A DNA stretch of 8,118 nucleotides from Magnetovibrio sp. (GCA_016764335.1 JAESSB010000001.1:61141-69258), one strand, 5' to 3'. Positions 1 to 6,671 are shown, counted from the stretch's first letter. Program-made: numbers and translations. Notes: generated from the sequence alone by a model not told the origin.

Positions 1-1280
1 TGTTCAAACCGTTGGCGTTGTAAGTCACGGGCGAACATGACGCGGGCCAAGACATGAGCACTGGTTTCTTTGGGCGGCGGCAAGGCTAAATCGGCCACCG
101 GAACCATCGGCACATCGACATGTAAATCTATCCGGTCTAGCAACGGACCGGAAAGGCGACCTTGATAATCTTCCCCACATTTAGGGGCGCGGGAACACGT
201 TTGATCGGGATCATCAAGGTACCCGCACCGACAAGGATTCATTGCGGCGACCAATTGAAATTGTGCCGGAAAGGTAATGTGAGCATTGGCGCGGGCCACG
301 ACGGCTTTGCCAGATTCGATCGGTTGGCGCAAGGCTTCAAGCGCGGACCTTTGAAATTCGGGTAGTTCGTCTAAGAACAGCACTCCCATATGCGCCAGCG
401 AGACCTCACCAGGACGCACCAAATGCCCACCCCCGACCAGGGCGGCCTGGGAAGCTCCATGGTGGGGATCGCGAAAAGGCCGGGTCCGCATCAATCCCCC
501 TTCGGGTAATGTTCCGGCAAGTGAATGAATCATCGAAACGGCCAGGGCCTCGGTGGGGCTAAGGTCTGGTAAAATGGTTGGCAGCCGTCGGGCCAACAGT
601 GATTTACCGGAACCGGGCGGGCCACTCATCAATAAATTGTGGCCCCCGGCAGCAGCAATTTCCAAAGCGCGTTTAGCACTTTCTTGGCCTTTGATATCGG
701 CTAAATCCAAAGCGATCATTGGGGTTTGGGGGTCAGGCGCAAGCTGGGCTATGGGCCGGGTGAGTAATTGTATACCCTTGAAGTGATTGACTAAATCCAT
801 CAAAGAATGTCCGGCCAAGACGTCCAAATCGGGGCCTGCCCAAACCGCCTCGCCCCCTTGAGATAGCGGACAAATTAGCCCCAATTGATTGGTATTGGCA
901 TAGATCGCAGCCGGTAATACGCCACTGACCGACGTTAGCGTGCCGTCAAGGGCCAGCTCTCCCAAGGCTAAAAATCCGTTTATTTCATCGCGGGGGAGGA
1001 CTTCCATCGCGGTGAGCAAGCCCAAGGCGATGGGCAAGTCAAAATGTGAGCCTTCTTTAACGGTGTCGGCCGGACTTAAATTCACGGTGATGCGCTTGGA
1101 CGGTAAGGCAAGCCCCAACGCTGACAACGCCGCCCGTACCCGTTCTTTGGCTTCCGATACGGCCTTATTGGGTAAACCAACAATGGTAAAAGCTGGAAGG
1201 CCAGAGGCAATATGCACCTGAACATCCACGGGTCTAACGTCTACGCCCTGAAAGGCAGCCGTTTTAATACGCGCGACCAT
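1..1280 (-). CDS. comM: ComM/YifB family Mg-chelatase-like AAA+ ATPase (partial, 3' end outside window)
   Basis: Reading leftward from an ATG at 1280 the frame is open to the window edge, giving 426 residues of a family usually near 500; the C-terminal end is missing. Residues 1-170 are the ChlI-like N-terminal domain (VGLPNKAVSEAKERVRAAL and NLSPADTVKEGSHFDLPIAL segments). The AAA+ core follows: Walker A GPPGSGKS at 220-227, RDPHHGAS near 270-277, Walker B LFLDEL at 301-306 and MNPC at 348-351. Cysteines at 350, 352, 362 and 368 could hold a metal, as in relatives. In naturally transformable bacteria ComM is a hexameric helicase promoting branch migration during integration of transforming DNA; the family is also widespread in species not known to be transformable, so the role here is open. 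The start is supported by an AGGGGG ribosome site about 8 nt upstream. It is probably the last gene of the ancestral gshB-side block, now separated from gshB by the quorum-sensing genes. The family call is very secure. Confidence 0.96.
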   Translation of the reverse strand, partial: MVARIKTAAFQGVDVRPVDVQVHIASGLPAFTIVGLPNKAVSEAKERVRAALSALGLALPSKRITVNLSPADTVKEGSHFDLPIALGLLTAMEVLPRDEINGFLALGELALDGTLTSVSGVLPAAIYANTNQLGLICPLSQGGEAVWAGPDLDVLAGHSLMDLVNHFKGIQLLTRPIAQLAPDPQTPMIALDLADIKGQESAKRALEIAAAGGHNLLMSGPPGSGKSLLARRLPTILPDLSPTEALAVSMIHSLAGTLPEGGLMRTRPFRDPHHGASQAALVGGGHLVRPGEVSLAHMGVLFLDELPEFQRSALEALRQPIESGKAVVARANAHITFPAQFQLVAAMNPCRCGYLDDPDQTCSRAPKCGEDYQGRLSGPLLDRIDLHVDVPMVPVADLALPPPKETSAHVLARVMFARDLQRQRFE

Positions 1281-1553
1281 AGGTGATTCCCCCTTTAATT
1301 AAGATGCTGAATGAGTGTAAAGGTATGAGAGGTGCGCGAACAGGGGGGTTTATGATTATTTTAGAGGACCAAGCGTTTACATGTGGATCATCATCAAGTT
1401 CAGTCGATAACGATAGACATTTTAAAGAAAAACTTGAACCGCCATACATCAGCATCGCGCTGAAATCAGGGGTCAAGCAGTTTTAGCGGCATGCGCTGGG
1501 CAAAAGATATCTGAACGTCATGCTGAAGGCTTCCCTGAAAGACTAGTCGTAAC
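1281..1553. other. Spacer between comM and the paiB-like gene; no convincing gene
   Basis: These 273 bases lie upstream of comM and downstream of the paiB-like stop. They should hold the comM promoter now that comM is cut off from gshB. A TTTACA hexamer (minus strand, just above 1310) is a fair -35 match, but no well-spaced -10 follows, so no promoter is called. Frames of 67-70 codons are open on both strands here, but neither has a recognisable domain. I see no hairpin followed by a T run that would terminate the paiB-like transcript. Confidence 0.5.
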
Positions 1554-2183
1554 TTACGAGGCTGAAACTAAATTTGCCATTTGTGTTGCAACCGTTGTGT
1601 CTTCGTCGATCAGGCCTTGAACAATGCCATTTCGATCTTGTTCGGATCGGTTTTGGCTGACCTTCCATGTGCCGTATAGGCGGGTAATGTGGAGTTCAAG
1701 GCCGATGATGCCTTTGATCAATTGATCTATATAGTCCTGTGGTGCATCGTCCACCGCCCACGGTTTCTTACGCCCGGCTTCATGCTGTGCTGTCAAAGTC
1801 TGGACATGTTTTAAAAGCCAGTCGGCATCGTCCGTTACGGTCAATGACGCGTGCGCGTGAACAACGGCATAATTCCACGTCGGGACAGCTTTGTCCTGCT
1901 CTTGCTTTGAGGGATACCATGACGGACTCACGTAATGCTGTGGCCCCTGGAATATGACCAGCCTTTCAACGGATGCATCAAAATCTTTCCATATTGGATT
2001 TACCTTGGCTATATGGCCGCGCAAAAGACCGTGTTTGCCGTCACCTGGATGAAGAACCAAGGGCAAATGGTTCGCCGTTAAGCCGTTCTGACCAGAGCTT
2101 ATCAAAGTGGCTAAGGCATGATTGCGGATCAGGTCATGCATGACCTCAATTCTATGTTCGGCGAATTGTGAAGGTTGAAACAT
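1554..2183 (-). CDS. PaiB-type FMN-binding negative transcriptional regulator
   Basis: This 209-residue protein matches the PaiB family along its whole length, which is also the usual family length. Visible signatures are ATLISS...GLTANHLPLVL (25-44), LLRGHIAKVNPIW (53-65), the core FQGPQHYVSPSWYPSK (78-93), VPTWNYAVVHAHASL (100-114), the LTAQHE segment (130-135) and the C-terminal YGTWKVSQNRSEQDR (170-184). The fold is a split-barrel flavin-binding domain like pyridoxamine-phosphate oxidases. Bacillus PaiB was described as a negative regulator of sporulation and protease genes, but for most members, including this one, direct DNA binding is not established and a flavin-linked enzymatic or sensor role is equally possible. 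The start has a GGAG ribosome site about 8 nt upstream. It is transcribed away from the luxR-type gene and shares the 326-bp spacer with it. Whether it is linked in function to quorum sensing is inference from position only. Confidence 0.92.
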   Translation of the reverse strand: MFQPSQFAEHRIEVMHDLIRNHALATLISSGQNGLTANHLPLVLHPGDGKHGLLRGHIAKVNPIWKDFDASVERLVIFQGPQHYVSPSWYPSKQEQDKAVPTWNYAVVHAHASLTVTDDADWLLKHVQTLTAQHEAGRKKPWAVDDAPQDYIDQLIKGIIGLELHITRLYGTWKVSQNRSEQDRNGIVQGLIDEDTTVATQMANLVSAS

Positions 2184-2509
2184 GTATATTAGCTCCGTGT
2201 TCTGGACAATAGATGAGCGGTCCTTTTAAGGACGCGTATTTATAAGACCTTAATATCCAGCAAAACAAGGGTGCTTATTTCAGTGTTGTGATCGATGACG
2301 AACCCGAACATTGCGATAGAAAATGGATCAAAGGCAAGGCATTCACGCTCTGCATAACAATCTTTACTTGAATTATATATATATAAAAACGTATTAAGGA
2401 AAATTATATAAATAAAGGCTGGAAGTGTATCAAAAATCGCTATACAATTTTTGGGTGGCATAAGGTCAGATAAAAGATATGGTCGAAATTTTGCCAGGGG
2501 GGTGCTGAG
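2184..2509. promoter_or_regulatory. Divergent AT-rich spacer between paiB-like and luxR-type genes
   Basis: This 326-bp stretch must contain promoters for both divergent genes. Bases from about 2366 to 2420 are almost entirely A and T, unlike the flanking coding DNA. A plausible plus-strand promoter is TTGAAT at 2368-2373 and TATTAA at 2392-2397 with an 18-bp spacer, which would give the luxR-type mRNA a leader of roughly 100 nt. A 73-codon minus-strand frame crosses the region without a ribosome site or recognisable domain and is not called. No second copy of the lux-box-like palindrome is visible here, so autoinduction of luxR through that site is not supported. Confidence 0.45.
2220..2233. 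promoter_or_regulatory. Inverted repeat, candidate operator upstream of the paiB-like gene
   Basis: GTCCTT and AAGGAC arms flank a TT centre, a 14-bp site centred about 43 bp upstream of the paiB-like ATG. It differs in sequence from the lux-box-like palindrome at 3265-3284, so it would be read by another protein, possibly PaiB itself or an unlinked regulator. Six-base arms are short enough to arise by chance; the position is the main argument. Confidence 0.3.
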
Positions 2510-2512
2510 TTG
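2496..2512 (+). promoter_or_regulatory. Strong ribosome binding site deciding the TTG start of the luxR-type gene
   Basis: The purine run AGGGGGG at 2496-2502 is followed 7 nt later by TTG at 2510-2512. An in-frame stop at 2471-2473 and the absence of ATG or GTG in frame make TTG the only start that keeps the N-terminal domain. A strong ribosome site with a weak start codon would hold receptor synthesis at a moderate level. Confidence 0.65.
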
Positions 2513-3259
2513 CAGCTGGTCAACGCCGCAATAGAAACATTTATTGAACGTTTGAAGGGCACCACCGATCAGGAGGGCCTGCGCGATATCTTTGACGCTT
2601 CATCCCAAAAATTAGGATTTCGCGCATTTTCCTACCACATGGTGAAGGTGGTGGGCGTTGGCATGGATTTACCCGTTGCCGTAACCACGTATCCCGAAGA
2701 ATGGGTTAAACGCTATATTCGTAAAAATTATACGTCCCTAGACCCTGTGATTGGTAAAGGCCCAAAAAACCTTGTGCCATTCAGTTGGGGTGAAGAATTC
2801 AATCCCTCCCGCCTTGAAGATCAAAAAACGAAACGCTTTTTTTCGGAAGCGTACGATTTTAAAATTCGCAATGGGTTGTCGATTCCAATTCATGGTCACG
2901 CCGGAGAATTTGCGCAATTAACGCTCGTTGCCGATGGTTCACCAAAAGAGGCGGATAAGACCATCGCCGAACATCGTTTCACCGCACACCTTATGGCGAT
3001 GTATTACCATCAAGCAGCTGGTGGCATTTTGGTTGAACAGGCAACAAAAACAATCAAGAGCCCAATTACGCCGCGCGAACGTGATGTTTTGCGGTGGGCG
3101 GCCAAGGGTAAAACGGCCTGGGAAATTGCTGAAATTTTAGGTATAGGGGAAACGACGGTCATTTACTACGTTGAAAATGCAAAGAAAAAACTTGGCGCGG
3201 CCTCCCGTGCCGAAGCCGTGGTTAAAGCCATTTATAAAGGCTTGATCCACGCCGACTAA
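2510..3259 (+). CDS. LuxR-family acyl-homoserine-lactone-responsive transcriptional regulator
   Basis: This 249-residue protein has the two-domain layout of quorum-sensing receptors. The autoinducer-binding domain (about 20-165) keeps the invariant pocket residues in the spacing known from TraR: W65, Y69, D78, P79 and W93, followed by the IRNGLSIPIH segment (119-128). The C-terminal GerE helix-turn-helix (about 185-245) keeps E190, L194 and G200 and ends NAKKKLGAASRAEAVVKA. It should bind the signal made by the adjacent synthase in the cytoplasm and then a lux-box operator. The start is a TTG: an in-frame TAA lies at 2471-2473, no ATG or GTG lies between it and residue 1, and AGGGGGG sits 7 nt upstream of the TTG. 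The next methionine would remove the first part of the domain. It lies 64-82 bp upstream of luxI on the same strand, with the palindromic operator in between. Lower GC than the flanking housekeeping genes is compatible with transfer. Family and ligand class are secure; acyl-chain preference cannot be read from sequence. Confidence 0.95.
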   Translation: MQLVNAAIETFIERLKGTTDQEGLRDIFDASSQKLGFRAFSYHMVKVVGVGMDLPVAVTTYPEEWVKRYIRKNYTSLDPVIGKGPKNLVPFSWGEEFNPSRLEDQKTKRFFSEAYDFKIRNGLSIPIHGHAGEFAQLTLVADGSPKEADKTIAEHRFTAHLMAMYYHQAAGGILVEQATKTIKSPITPRERDVLRWAAKGKTAWEIAEILGIGETTVIYYVENAKKKLGAASRAEAVVKAIYKGLIHAD

Positions 3260-3264
3260 GGTCT

Positions 3265-3284
3265 TCCCCTAATTCCTTAGGGGA
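3265..3284. promoter_or_regulatory. Perfect 20-bp palindrome between luxR and luxI: candidate lux box
   Basis: The site TCCCCTAATTCCTTAGGGGA has two 8-bp perfectly complementary arms around a TTCC centre. It begins 5 bp after the luxR-type stop and is centred 67 bp upstream of the luxI start. Lux boxes of known LuxR-type activators are 18-20 bp dyads centred near -42.5 of their promoters; that geometry would place transcription start near 3317, leaving a short leader before the luxI ribosome site. No T tract follows the stem (ATACACATTT), so a terminator is less likely. I see no other copy with both arms in this window. Which protein binds it is inference. Confidence 0.75.
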
Positions 3285-3341
3285 TACACATTTCCAATCC
3301 CGTGGTTTTCTACTCTTCATCAAATGAAGGGAAGAAAAATC

Positions 3342-3980
3342 ATGTTTCAAGCACTCACACTTAATAGCTATGCAGATCAAAAAAGCTTGTCAGCGATGTT
3401 TAAGTTTCGCCAAGAAATTTTTGTCGACCGTTTAGGTTGGGAACTCAACACAGATGACGAAGGCGAAAAAGATCAATTTGATCACGATGCAGCGATTTTT
3501 TTGGTTTTGGAAAATCGTCGGGGTCAAGTTGTTGCCAGCGCCCGCATGTTGCCGACCTATGCCCCAAGTTTATTGGCAGATGTCTTTCCCGCCTTGGCTA
3601 ATGGTAACCCGCCACGTGATCCGCGCGTTTGGGAAGTCACCCGCTTGGCCGTGGATCATCGCAAAGATCGTTTAAACGATGTGGCTGGACTATCGGCCAA
3701 AGAAATCCCAGGGGCTTTGTGGTGTTGCTTGATGGAATTTGGCATGGCCGTGGGCGCGCGCAATTTGATCTCGGTTTCAGATCGTCGTATTGAAATTATT
3801 ATGAAACGTGCGGGTTGGAATTTGCAACGCTTGGGCCCGGTTTTGGATGACGTCAGCGGCAAAATCGTCGGGGAATGTTCAAAAGTTTCGACCGCTGCCT
3901 TACAAAATTTACAGCAACGATGCCGCATCAGTGGACCGGTCTTGGATCAATCTTGGTTAATGGGAGACATCGCGGCATGA
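3342..3980 (+). CDS. LuxI-family acyl-homoserine-lactone synthase
   Basis: The 212-residue product makes an N-acyl-homoserine lactone from S-adenosylmethionine and an acyl donor (acyl-ACP or acyl-CoA). All residues invariant in the family are present: R23, F27, W33, E42, D44, D47, R68, F82, E98 and R101, in the segments FRQEIFVDRLGW (22-33), EKDQFD (42-47), ASARMLP (65-71) and WEVTRLAVD (97-105). The C-terminal half (ALWCCLMEFGMAVGARNLIS, then KRAGWNLQRLGP) is the acyl-chain-binding part of the GNAT-like fold; chain length and 3-oxo state cannot be read safely. I chose ATG 3342 because the upstream in-frame ATG at 3324 lies inside the GAAGGGAAG ribosome site that serves 3342, and family members start just before this point. 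The gene follows its receptor and the candidate lux box, and its stop overlaps the start of a small ORF, so the two are probably translated together. Confidence 0.97.
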   Translation: MFQALTLNSYADQKSLSAMFKFRQEIFVDRLGWELNTDDEGEKDQFDHDAAIFLVLENRRGQVVASARMLPTYAPSLLADVFPALANGNPPRDPRVWEVTRLAVDHRKDRLNDVAGLSAKEIPGALWCCLMEFGMAVGARNLISVSDRRIEIIMKRAGWNLQRLGPVLDDVSGKIVGECSKVSTAALQNLQQRCRISGPVLDQSWLMGDIAA

Positions 3981-4183
3981 TTTGTGATTTTTTACCAGAG
4001 TACATGGATAAAAAAGAAGTCAAAGTCCTCAATTCATTAATTGAGTCCCTAAAATTTTTAAAAGATGAGGCCGAGCGCGAGGAGCAATTTTTTATCGCCT
4101 ACGCTATTGATGATGCGATTTTACAAGCGAAAAAGGTGCGGAGATCAAAATTTGCGCCGCAACCTCATCATAATATCCAGTGA
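3977..4183 (+). CDS. Small helical protein overlapping the luxI stop; function unknown
   Basis: An ATG at 3977 overlaps the luxI TGA in an ATGA arrangement, typical of translational coupling, and opens a 68-codon frame. The upstream in-frame extension to 3875 lies wholly inside luxI and is unlikely to be used. The product is charged and should be mostly helical: residues 12-34 (KKEVKVLNSLIESLKFLKDE onward) and 35-52 (EEQFFIAYAIDDAILQAK) form amphipathic stretches, followed by a basic tail with RRSKFAPQ. There is no signal peptide, membrane span or cysteine pair, and I cannot assign a family, though the AYAIDDAI-type motif resembles small alphaproteobacterial proteins of unknown function. Co-transcription with the synthase suggests a role in the quorum circuit. 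Precedents of differing kind are TraM, a small helical antiactivator of TraR, and ginA, a small gene downstream of ginI in acetic acid bacteria; neither is claimed as a homologue. It ends 19 bp from the convergent gshB stop. Confidence 0.72.
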   Translation: MICDFLPEYMDKKEVKVLNSLIESLKFLKDEAEREEQFFIAYAIDDAILQAKKVRRSKFAPQPHHNIQ

Positions 4184-4202
4184 TTGGCCTTCGTGGAGAA
4201 TT

Positions 4203-5147
4203 TTAAGCCCGCAACCGCGCTTCGATAGCATCCCAAATTTTTCCTTCTAGGGCGATACCATCGAAGTTGCGGATTTCTTGCAGGCCGGTGGGCGAGGTTA
4301 CGTTGATTTCGGTCAGAAATCCGCCGATCACGTCTATGCCGGCAAAGATAAGACCACGTGCTTTGAGGTCGGGGCCGATAGCGTGACAGATTTCGCGGTC
4401 GCGGTCGGTCAGTTGACAGGCCTCGGCGATACCCCCGGCGTGCATGTTGGACCGGGCTTCACCATCCAGGGGAATACGGTTAATGGCCCCCACGGCTTCA
4501 CCGTCAATTAAGATAATGCGCTTATCGCCTTGGCGTACGGCGGGCAAATAAGCTTGGATCATAAGCGGTTCGCGGGATGCTGCCATATGCATTTCTAACA
4601 AAGTGCTGAGGTTTTCATCATCAGGTTTGATGTGAAACACGCCCCATCCGCCATTGCCATACAATGGTTTGACGATGATATCGTGATGCTTGGCGCGAAA
4701 GGATTGGATCGCTGCTGTGTCGCGGGTGACCAGAGTTGGCGGGACCAAGTCTGGAAATTTTGAAATATAGAGCTTTTCTGGATTGTTGCGGACTTCGGTG
4801 GGATTGTTCACAACCAAGGTTTTGGGGTGAATCAAGTCCAACAAATACGTGGTGGTCAGGTAAGACATATCAAACGGCGGATCTTGCCGAAGCCACACCA
4901 CATCCATGGTGCTGAGATCCATCAGTTTTGATGCACCCACGGTGAAGTGATTGCCGTGTTCGGCGCGCAGGGTCAAGGGTCTGGCCCGTGCCATAACCTT
5001 GCCGTCCTCACACATTAAGTTATCGGGGTGGTAATGAAACAGCTCAAACCCGCGCCGTTGTGCCTCCATGGCGATGACAAATGTGCTGTCAGCGGCGATA
5101 TTGACGTCTTCAATGGGGTCCATTTGCAGGGCGACTTTGAGGCTCAT
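4203..5147 (-). CDS. gshB: Glutathione synthetase (ATP-grasp)
   Basis: The 314-residue enzyme joins gamma-glutamylcysteine and glycine with ATP to form glutathione in the cytoplasm. Length matches Escherichia coli GshB (about 316). Signatures are LRQDPPFD (86-93), NNPTEVRNNPEKL (114-126), the ATP-grasp lysine and glycine-rich loop KPLYGNGGWGVF (160-171), DKRIILIDG (208-216), NRIPLDGEARSNMHAGG (223-239) and the metal-binding FAGIDVIGGFLTEINVTSPTG (from 268). The usual gRIP motif has N in the first place, a small change. It starts 5 nt after the stop of the sirB1-like gene, whose last codons contain the AAGGA ribosome site, so the two are in one operon. Its 3' end faces the quorum-sensing operon with 19 bp between stops and no visible terminator, so transcripts from the two sides probably overlap. 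Confidence 0.98.
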   Translation of the reverse strand: MSLKVALQMDPIEDVNIAADSTFVIAMEAQRRGFELFHYHPDNLMCEDGKVMARARPLTLRAEHGNHFTVGASKLMDLSTMDVVWLRQDPPFDMSYLTTTYLLDLIHPKTLVVNNPTEVRNNPEKLYISKFPDLVPPTLVTRDTAAIQSFRAKHHDIIVKPLYGNGGWGVFHIKPDDENLSTLLEMHMAASREPLMIQAYLPAVRQGDKRIILIDGEAVGAINRIPLDGEARSNMHAGGIAEACQLTDRDREICHAIGPDLKARGLIFAGIDVIGGFLTEINVTSPTGLQEIRNFDGIALEGKIWDAIEARLRA

Positions 5148-5152
5148 GGGGT

Positions 5153-5965
5153 TTATGTATCCTTGGAAGATTGTAGCTGTTGTATTAATTGAGTTGCGCT
5201 ATAGCGAAATTCTGCACGTCCTGGCAAATCTAAAAAACACTTTAAGGCGGCGATGGATTCTTGAACATGGTCAAGGTGAGCATGCAAAAGACCCAATTGA
5301 TGCCACAACTGAGGCTCAAGCGGTGCGATTAAAACGCTGGCCTCTAATATAGAAATAGCCGCTTCGGGGGCGTTGTGGCGCAACCCATCAAGTTTTTGCA
5401 GATCAAGAAGTTGGACCAAGACCTGCCGCTTGTCTAATGTTTTTATGGCAAATGGCGAAAAGTTCTGATCGTCTTTAAACATTGGCCGCAGCTGTGAAGC
5501 GCTGAGCGGTTTAGCCGCGTTCAGGGGGTCTAAAATAATATGTTCATGCTGACACCGCACGCGCACCAAGGGCCGAGCCGGAAAATCAACAATATCGACC
5601 TGCTGACCTAAGTGTTCCAACACATGGGCATACAAGAGGCATAAGATCCAAGCGCCTCCCCGCCGCCGTTCAATGACCCGCGCAAGATTGAGCAGATCCT
5701 GAGGCGTATCCCCAAATGTTTTGGTTGCGTAACCAAACCGTTTGGCGATGACTTGCCGCACCGCTTCTATGGCGATGTGGGCATCATCAAAATCTTTCCC
5801 GATATAGTCTTGGGCAGCTTGAATGAGCGTCTGGACATGGCGTTTATAGGGTGAAATATCCAAGGCTGGCTCTGACCAACGTGCCAAACCCAGCGCAGCA
5901 TCCAGCATATTAAGCTCATCGGCATTTTGCCGACCAATTGCCCGAAGCTCAGTGGTGAGGCTCAA
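5153..5965 (-). CDS. SirB1/YchA-like transglutaminase-fold protein with C-terminal TPR
   Basis: The 270-residue length equals E. coli YchA (about 269) and the layout fits the SirB1 family. Residues 55-150 are the transglutaminase-like core (AIEAVRQVIAKRFGY, then VIERRRGGAWILCLLYAHVL, then HEHIILDPLN), and 198-250 form tetratricopeptide-type helices (APEAAISILEASVLIAPLEP). The segment that in relatives usually reads near PGHFLVR is FPARPLVRV at 128-136, lacking the histidine expected there, so an active transglutaminase or protease is doubtful; the family's biochemical function is poorly known anyway. The start is a TTG at 5965 overlapping the BON-lipoprotein TGA (sequence TTGA), with AAAGGCG upstream; the next ATG is codon 20 and would still leave the core intact. 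It is coupled to the gene before it and 5 nt from gshB after it. Family confidence is good, role unknown. Confidence 0.82.
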   Translation of the reverse strand: MSLTTELRAIGRQNADELNMLDAALGLARWSEPALDISPYKRHVQTLIQAAQDYIGKDFDDAHIAIEAVRQVIAKRFGYATKTFGDTPQDLLNLARVIERRRGGAWILCLLYAHVLEHLGQQVDIVDFPARPLVRVRCQHEHIILDPLNAAKPLSASQLRPMFKDDQNFSPFAIKTLDKRQVLVQLLDLQKLDGLRHNAPEAAISILEASVLIAPLEPQLWHQLGLLHAHLDHVQESIAALKCFLDLPGRAEFRYSATQLIQQLQSSKDT

Positions 5966-6603
5966 TTTAAGACGCCTTTTGTTGGTTGGACGGCGGAAGC
6001 AGGGGGGCTGCTTAACGGGTCTTTGATCCGTACATGGTTGATGATGTGAAGCACATAGGGGATGGCGCGGGCCTGGTTGATCACGCGGTCTAGCTCATCT
6101 TGATTTTGCGCAATGCCGATTAAATACACGATACCTCCAACTGTTTCGATTGCGTAATTAATGGCGAAGACTCGCTTGTCGAAGGTCAGCCTGGTTGAAA
6201 GTTGGGCCGTGATCCAAACGTCGTGTGCGGTGTCTAAGATTCCGCCCAGTTGGGTGACATGAATTTCGTTGAGCACGTCTAGAGTGCCATTGGCGGTCCA
6301 GGCCAAACGCACCGCTTCGGCGCGCATGGTTTCAGTTTCGACTTGGCCGGTCAGTAACACCCGGCCTTCATAGACCTCTACGCCGATATTGGTCAATAAA
6401 AGATGATCGGTTCGAGCAAATAGGTCGAAGACCTGCGAGGATGTGCGCAAATCGCGGGCGACACCATCAACGCCGCGCTCTTGGTATGCGGCAATACCGG
6501 TGGCGGCCCCCGCGCCAAGCACAAAGCTCAACGGGCCACACGCTTGCACGCCAAGCAAAATTAACACGGTGGCAGCGCAGAGAAGAGGGCTTTTGCGAAA
6601 CAT
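5962..6603 (-). CDS. Outer-membrane lipoprotein with two BON domains (DolP/YraP-like)
   Basis: The 213-residue product begins with a lipoprotein signal: basic MFRK, a hydrophobic stretch, and the lipobox VQAC placing the lipid-modified cysteine at 22. Two BON domains follow, about 45-118 (VEVYEGRVLLTGQVETETMR within it) and 125-195 (AHDVWITAQLSTRL onward, GGIVYLIGIAQNQDELDRV). The GRVLLTGQV and DVWIT segments closely resemble E. coli DolP (YraP), a dual-BON outer-membrane lipoprotein that binds anionic phospholipid and supports envelope integrity and BAM function. The tail (195-213) is proline- and serine-rich, longer than in DolP. It lies downstream of yraN, as yraP does in E. coli, now with an IS remnant between. 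No strong ribosome site precedes the ATG; TATAAG a few bases upstream could be a -10 for its own promoter. Its stop overlaps the sirB1-like start. Confidence 0.9.
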   Translation of the reverse strand: MFRKSPLLCAATVLILLGVQACGPLSFVLGAGAATGIAAYQERGVDGVARDLRTSSQVFDLFARTDHLLLTNIGVEVYEGRVLLTGQVETETMRAEAVRLAWTANGTLDVLNEIHVTQLGGILDTAHDVWITAQLSTRLTFDKRVFAINYAIETVGGIVYLIGIAQNQDELDRVINQARAIPYVLHIINHVRIKDPLSSPPASAVQPTKGVLN

Positions 6604-6671
6604 ATAAATTCATCTTATACAATTGGTGTTGCCGCGTAGTGTAGCGCAAGGGGGTTAACACCTCATTACGT

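Noticed and set aside
173..187. CCCC-acattta-GGGG dyad resembling the lux-box candidate
   Set aside because: It is inside comM coding sequence, is 15 bp instead of 20, and its arms match the 3265-3284 site only in part.
1394..1437. TCAAGTT ... AACTTGA inverted repeat in the comM-paiB spacer
   Set aside because: Seven-base arms separated by 30 bases are expected by chance and nothing around them suggests an operator or terminator.
1264..1486. Open frames of 67-70 codons on both strands between comM and the paiB-like gene
   Set aside because: Neither has a ribosome site or recognisable domain, one overlaps the comM start, and they are antisense to each other; at best gene remnants.
2240..2461. 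73-codon minus-strand frame upstream of the luxR-type gene
   Set aside because: No ribosome site, no recognisable domain, composition follows the AT-rich spacer, and it lies where the divergent promoters must be.
3265..3284. Palindrome as a rho-independent terminator of the luxR-type gene
   Set aside because: No T tract follows the stem on the plus strand, and size and position fit a lux box better; read-through control cannot be fully excluded.
3875..3976. Longer start for the small ORF downstream of luxI
   Set aside because: The extension lies wholly within luxI in another frame; the ATGA overlap at 3977 is the natural start.
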